Below are positions 31,039-35,436 of a stretch of DNA of 35,436 nt, piece after piece. A program made the translations under genes and the position numbers. The notes below the pieces were generated by a model. That model worked only from the letters and a program-made list of their open reading frames with translations. It did no database searches and was not told the DNA's origin. This DNA comes from Lutibacter sp. (GTDB taxonomy: Bacteria; Bacteroidota; Bacteroidia; Flavobacteriales; Flavobacteriaceae). The stretch spans positions 1 through 35,436 of the forward strand of contig JAQVGD010000010.1 of NCBI GenBank assembly GCA_028696945.1, in the 5' to 3' direction. Numbering within the stretch: position 1 is the first letter of the stretch; every line of letters begins with the position of its first letter.

Positions 31039-32382
31039 ATGAAAAAAATAATAGTTATAAGTATTGGAATACTCTTTAGTTTTCATATAAATGCTCAGGA
31101 AAGCATCTCATTATCATTGAAACAAGCGATAGATTATGCCTTAAAAAATAGTTATGCCTCGGTAAATGCAAATAGAGATGTTGAAATTGCAAAAAGGAAA
31201 AAATGGGAAACCACCACTATCGGACTGCCAGAAATTAATGCGAAAATAGATTATCAAAATTGGATGAAGCAACAGGTTTCCTTAATTCCAGCTGAATTTC
31301 TTGGCGGTAATCAGGGAGATTTTGAAGAGGTTTTCTTTGGAACGAAACACAGCGTGAATGCTTCTGCAACTTTAAACCAACTCATTTTTGATGGTTCGTA
31401 TTTGGTAGGTTTGCAATCGGCAAAAACGTATTTGAAAATTTCTGAAAATACCAAAGAAAAAACGGAACTTGGCATTAGAGAAGCGGTTATAAATGCCTAC
31501 GGAAATGTGCTTTTGAGTGAAGAAAGTATTTCTATATATGAAAAAAATATTAAATCTTTAGAAAAAAACTTGGCAGAAACCAACCAAATTTTTCTGAATG
31601 GTTTTATTGAAGAAGAAAATGTGGAGCAACTAAAAATTACATTATCCTCGGTTAAAAGCCAACTTTCCAAAACCAAAAATTTAAAAATAATTGCCTATAA
31701 AATGTTGAATATTACATTGGGATTGGACATTAATACTTCTGTAATATTAACAGATTCTTTAACAAATCTAACCAAAGAAAATATCAATTTAGAACTGCTT
31801 GGCTCCGATTTAATCGTTGAAAACCACATCGATTTTAAAATTGCAAAAAATACGGAAAAAGCAAATGAATTGTTAGTAAAACTTGAACGAAGCAAGGCAT
31901 TGCCCACCCTAAAAAGTTTTTTAAATTTCAATTATGCCGCTTATGAACAGACGTTTGACTTTTTAAAAAAGGAACAGGTATGGTTCGAGTCTTCCTTGCT
32001 AGGCGTTAGTTTAGACATTCCAATATTTAGCAGTTTGGCGCGAAGTTCCAGGACACAACAAGCTAAAATTGAACTCGAAAAATCGAAAACAAACCTAACA
32101 GAAACAGAACAAAAATTATATCTTTTGTTGGAATCTGCCAAAACAGATTACAATTTCAGCATGGAAGAATATGAAACATCCAAACAAAATTTAGCTTTGG
32201 CTGAACGCATTGAAAATAAACAGCAAATTAAATTTTTTGAAGGAATTTCAACAAGTTTTGAATTATTGGAAGCGCAAAGACAATTATACACCATGCAACA
32301 AAATTATTTACAGGCCATGCTTAATGTGATTGCCAATAAAGCAGCTTTAGACAACGCATTAAACACACCAATCAACAACTAG
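31039..32382 (+). CDS. TolC family outer membrane efflux protein
   Basis: 447-aa outer-membrane channel of an RND-type tripartite pump. The signal peptide is MKKIIVISIGILFSFHINAQ. The mature protein shows the duplicated TolC layout: SLSLKQAIDYALKNSYASVNANRDVEIAKRKKWETTTIGLPEI starts repeat 1, and the second repeat begins around residue 275 (KANELLVKLERSKALPTLKSFLNF). Coiled-coil helices carry E and K repeats. Gene order tetR-tolC-adaptor-RND with gaps of 2 and 3 bp makes co-transcription near certain. Confidence 0.93.
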   Translation: MKKIIVISIGILFSFHINAQESISLSLKQAIDYALKNSYASVNANRDVEIAKRKKWETTTIGLPEINAKIDYQNWMKQQVSLIPAEFLGGNQGDFEEVFFGTKHSVNASATLNQLIFDGSYLVGLQSAKTYLKISENTKEKTELGIREAVINAYGNVLLSEESISIYEKNIKSLEKNLAETNQIFLNGFIEEENVEQLKITLSSVKSQLSKTKNLKIIAYKMLNITLGLDINTSVILTDSLTNLTKENINLELLGSDLIVENHIDFKIAKNTEKANELLVKLERSKALPTLKSFLNFNYAAYEQTFDFLKKEQVWFESSLLGVSLDIPIFSSLARSSRTQQAKIELEKSKTNLTETEQKLYLLLESAKTDYNFSMEEYETSKQNLALAERIENKQQIKFFEGISTSFELLEAQRQLYTMQQNYLQAMLNVIANKAALDNALNTPINN

Positions 32383-32385
32383 AAA

Positions 32386-33528
32386 ATGAAACTCATGAAA
32401 AAAATATCACTACTTATTATTATTGCCACACTTGCCATCTCTTGTGGCAAAGAAGCCAAAAAATCTTCCTTAGAAGAATTAAATGCACAAAAAACAATAT
32501 TAACAGCCAAAATCGACAGTTTAAACACTTTATTAAAATCTGTTGAAATAAAAATCTCAAAATTAGATTCCGATAAAAATCTCCAAACCATTACCATAGT
32601 TCCAGTTAAGAATGGTGTTTTTAAACACTTTCTTGAAATTCAAGGAGTTGCTAAAGCCAACAAAAATATTGAAATCAGTCCTGAATTAGGAGGAACCGTT
32701 ACTGCTATTCCAGTAAAAGAAGGTCAGAAAGTGCAGTTGGGCCAACTCTTAATTCAATTGGATGATTCGTCAATAAAAAACAGCATCGATGAATTGAATA
32801 CCCAATTAAGTTTGGCAAAAACAACTTTTGAACGCCAGGAAAGACTCTGGAACCAAAAAATTGGTTCAGAAATGCAATACCTTCAGGCAAAAGCGCAAAA
32901 AGAAAGTTTAGAAAATAACTTATCATCTTTAAAAACCCAAGCAAGAAAAATGAGAATTACCGCACCTTTTAGTGGAATTGTAGATGAAATTTTTCCAAAA
33001 TTGGGAGAACTTACCAGTCCGCAAATGCCCGCTGTGAGATTGTTGAATTTAGACAATGTATATGTGGAAGCCGACGTAACAGAAACCTATTTGCCAATTA
33101 TTAAAAAAGGAACCGAAACTGTGGTGCACTTTACCTCAATAAACAAAGAAATAGATTCAAAAATATCGCAAGTTGGTAATTATATAAATCCGGCAAACCG
33201 AAGTTTTAAAATCAGGATTAACATCGACAATGAAGATCAAAGTATCAAGCCTAATTTATTGGCCGATATTAAAATAGTGGATTTTGAAACAACGGGAATC
33301 ACAATTCCCGCTACATTGGTGCAACAGGATCAAAATGGGAAAGATTATGTATTTACGCTTGTTACTGAAAATAATACGAAAAAGGTAATTAAAAATTTAA
33401 TTACTGTTGCTAATGAATACAACTTAGAAGTATATGTGAGTGCTGGTTTGAAGGAAACCGACACTTTGGTAAATGCAGGCGCAAGATTTGTAAAAGATGG
33501 AGATCACGTTAAAATAAGTAAAGAGTAA
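32386..33528 (+). CDS. RND efflux periplasmic adaptor (membrane fusion protein), lipoprotein
   Basis: 380-aa adaptor linking the inner-membrane pump to the TolC-like channel. The lipoprotein signal is MKLMKKISLLIIIATLAISC (lipobox Cys 20). An extra N-terminal coiled coil (LEELNAQKTILTAKIDSLNTLL) follows. Next are the first lipoyl half-motif (GTVTAIPVKEGQKVQLGQLLIQLDD), the alpha-hairpin (about 125-190), the second lipoyl half (KMRITAPFSGIVDEIFPKLGELTSP), and the beta-barrel and membrane-proximal domains. The leading coiled coil before the lipoyl part is a feature of many Bacteroidota adaptors. The ATG at 32395 (MKKISL) is an alternative start. Confidence 0.93.
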   Translation: MKLMKKISLLIIIATLAISCGKEAKKSSLEELNAQKTILTAKIDSLNTLLKSVEIKISKLDSDKNLQTITIVPVKNGVFKHFLEIQGVAKANKNIEISPELGGTVTAIPVKEGQKVQLGQLLIQLDDSSIKNSIDELNTQLSLAKTTFERQERLWNQKIGSEMQYLQAKAQKESLENNLSSLKTQARKMRITAPFSGIVDEIFPKLGELTSPQMPAVRLLNLDNVYVEADVTETYLPIIKKGTETVVHFTSINKEIDSKISQVGNYINPANRSFKIRINIDNEDQSIKPNLLADIKIVDFETTGITIPATLVQQDQNGKDYVFTLVTENNTKKVIKNLITVANEYNLEVYVSAGLKETDTLVNAGARFVKDGDHVKISKE

Positions 33529-33557
33529 TTCTGCCACAAACCTAGAAAACATCAAAA

Positions 33558-35436
33558 ATGAGTAAAGTAATAAAAGAATTCAAACTTTCAACTTGGTCAA
33601 TTAACAACAAAATGACCGTGTTTGTGATTATTGGAATGATTTTTTTGGCTGGAATTTTTTCTTATCAAAGCATGCCAAGGGAAGCTTTCCCCGAAATTGT
33701 TGTGCCAGAAATATATGTGACTACACCCTATCCTGGAAACTCCGCAATTGATATTGAAAAATTAATTACACGTCCGCTCGAAAAAGAAATAAATGGAATC
33801 TCTGGTGTTGATGAAATTACCTCCACTTCCATCGAAGGATTTTCATCTATAAAGGTAAAATTCGATTTTAGCGTTACGCCTACGGAAGCTTTGCGAAAAG
33901 TAAAGGACAAGGTTGATATCGCCAAATCCGATAAAGATTTTCCAAAGGATTTACCTGCCGATCCCAATGTGAAAGAATTAAATATCGCAGAATTAATGCC
34001 GATTATGAACATTAATTTATCGGGCGATTTTTCAATGGATGAACTTAAAGAATACGGCGAATATCTGGAAGATGAAATTGAGAAAGTTCCTGAAATTTCT
34101 ACCGTTGATATCCGTGGTATTCAAGACAAGGAGATGGAAATTAGCGTTGATTTATACAAAATGGAAATTTCCAAAATCAGCTTTAATGATATTGCTCAAG
34201 CCATCCAAAATGAAAATATGACGGTTTCAGGTGGCGATTTATTGGAAAATGGTTTGCGCAGAAATGTTCGTATTATAGGCGAATTTAAATCGGCAAATGA
34301 AATTGCTGACATTATTATAAAACAGGAAAACGAAGAAATTGTTTACTTGCGCGATATTGCAACCGTTACTTTTAAAGAACAGGAAAAACAAAGTTACGCC
34401 CGCGAATTTTCGCAACCTGTTGTAATGCTTGATGTTACCAAACGTGGCGGCGAAAATTTAATTATTGCTTCTACACAAATTGATGCCATTATTGCAAAAG
34501 CCAAAGAAAACTACTTTCCTTCCAATTTAAATATTTCTAAAACCAACGATCAAACTAACGATACCAAAACCATGGTCTCAGACTTGGAAAACAGCATTAT
34601 TCTGGGAATTATTTTGGTGGTGGTTGTGTTGCTTTTTTTCCTTGGAATAAGAAATGCCCTTTTTGTGGGAATCGCAATTCCATTGTCCATGTTTATATCA
34701 TTCATCGTATTGAATGCTTTGGGCGTTACCTTAAATACCATGGTGTTATTTTCTCTGGTAATTGCCTTGGGAATGTTGGTAGATAACGGAATTGTTGTTG
34801 TTGAAAATATATATCGCTTGTTAGACGAAGGTTACTCAAAAATTGATGCCGCAAAATATGGCGTTGGCGAAGTAGCTATGCCTATTATTGCTTCAACGGC
34901 AACAACGCTGGCAGCCTTTTTACCATTGGCATTTTGGCCAGGAATAATGGGTGAATTCATGCGTTATTTGCCCATTACTTTAATTATTGTATTGGTTTCA
35001 TCATTATTCGTAGCCTTGGTAATAAACCCCGTATTAACGTCGGTTTATATGAAAATAAAGGAAGATGAAGTTAATTTTAAAAAAATAGTGATTTATAGTT
35101 CCGCTTTGTTTTTTCTTGGGGTCGTTTTTATTATTGCAGGATTAATTTTAGGAATAAAAGCATTGAATGCCATCGGATTATTGTTGGCGTTTGCGGGATT
35201 GCTTCGCATTATAAACACAAAGTTTTTAACCCCAGGCACAAAATGGTTTCAATATAAATTTTTACCAAAATTAGAAAGCCTTTATGAACGCACTTTGCAA
35301 TATGCTTTGAGAGGGAAAAGAACAAAATGGTTTTTTTTGGGAACATTTGGCTTATTGCTATTTTCAATATTCCTTTTTGCTATGTTTCCACCAAAAATAC
35401 TTTTCTTTCCTATAACTCCACCAAAACAAGTATATG
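33558..35436 (+). CDS. RND family efflux transporter permease, truncated by window end
   Basis: Inner-membrane proton-driven pump. The first 626 codons are present from ATG 33558 and the frame is open to the last base. The family layout is clear: cytoplasmic start and TM1 (MTVFVIIGMIFLAGIFSYQSMPREAFPEIVVPEIYVTTPYPG), the periplasmic porter domain, then TM2 onward (ENSIILGIILVVVVLLFFLGIRNALFVGIAIPLSMFISFIVL). The proton-relay helix reads ALGMLVDNGIVVVENIYR; AcrB has a pair DD here, whereas this protein has D-N. That variant also occurs in other Bacteroidota pumps (from memory). An inserted pair of hydrophobic helices (about residues 510-550) follows the first bundle. The substrate is unknown. 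Confidence 0.94.
   Translation, partial: MSKVIKEFKLSTWSINNKMTVFVIIGMIFLAGIFSYQSMPREAFPEIVVPEIYVTTPYPGNSAIDIEKLITRPLEKEINGISGVDEITSTSIEGFSSIKVKFDFSVTPTEALRKVKDKVDIAKSDKDFPKDLPADPNVKELNIAELMPIMNINLSGDFSMDELKEYGEYLEDEIEKVPEISTVDIRGIQDKEMEISVDLYKMEISKISFNDIAQAIQNENMTVSGGDLLENGLRRNVRIIGEFKSANEIADIIIKQENEEIVYLRDIATVTFKEQEKQSYAREFSQPVVMLDVTKRGGENLIIASTQIDAIIAKAKENYFPSNLNISKTNDQTNDTKTMVSDLENSIILGIILVVVVLLFFLGIRNALFVGIAIPLSMFISFIVLNALGVTLNTMVLFSLVIALGMLVDNGIVVVENIYRLLDEGYSKIDAAKYGVGEVAMPIIASTATTLAAFLPLAFWPGIMGEFMRYLPITLIIVLVSSLFVALVINPVLTSVYMKIKEDEVNFKKIVIYSSALFFLGVVFIIAGLILGIKALNAIGLLLAFAGLLRIINTKFLTPGTKWFQYKFLPKLESLYERTLQYALRGKRTKWFFLGTFGLLLFSIFLFAMFPPKILFFPITPPKQVY

Overview
The window is about 35 kb of a low-GC genome that fits a member of the Flavobacteriaceae (Bacteroidota). 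The evidence is promoters of the TTG / TAnnTTTG type, almost no Shine-Dalgarno sequences, lipoproteins with short N-terminal signals, and typical flavobacterial housekeeping genes (peptidase families M13 and M49, ATP-type pckA, DUF423, a saccharopine dehydrogenase family enzyme, and a TetR-TolC-adaptor-RND efflux operon). The taxonomic call rests on these features, not on a search.

Layout. 1-6266: housekeeping genes, namely a partial M13 metallopeptidase, a MazG-like pyrophosphohydrolase, an SDR oxidoreductase, a two-helix membrane protein, an M49 peptidase lipoprotein and an SRPBCC-GyrI-like fusion. 6267-13035: a defence island with two complete-looking restriction-modification (R-M) systems in tandem on the + strand. 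System 1 (6504-9315) is an overlapping operon of an XRE regulator, a C5-cytosine methyltransferase, a D12-class adenine methyltransferase and a small PD-(D/E)xK protein. System 2 (9495-12713) is a C-protein-like regulator, a PD-(D/E)xK protein and an HsdM-HsdS fusion methyltransferase. ACA-N2-TGT operator pairs precede both its regulator and its methyltransferase. 13036-20405: core genes again (tag, a lipoprotein, nhaA, pckA, DUF423, DUF2007, saccharopine dehydrogenase family, trmN6).

20406-28731: a second, decaying accessory region. It holds a broken gene, two hypothetical proteins and the wreck of a type I R-M locus. In that locus hsdM is cut to its N-terminal domain and fused to a scrap of hsdR, a RhuM-Fic protein follows, and no hsdS is visible. 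The hsdR gene is full length and carries an in-frame GIY-YIG nuclease domain flanked by inverted repeats. Next come the last codons of a tyrosine integrase, a HicAB toxin-antitoxin pair, and a 91-bp direct repeat that duplicates the 3' end of a CAT-anticodon tRNA, the usual footprint of integration at a tRNA. 28936-35436: a conserved hypothetical protein, a polyprenyl diphosphate synthase, and a TetR-controlled efflux operon whose RND pump runs off the window.

The strongest candidate for something new is the palindrome-flanked GIY-YIG unit inside HsdR, which keeps the reading frame open between helicase motifs I and II. Next are the shared operator code of R-M system 2 and a ~140-bp dispersed repeat that sits beside both R-M loci.
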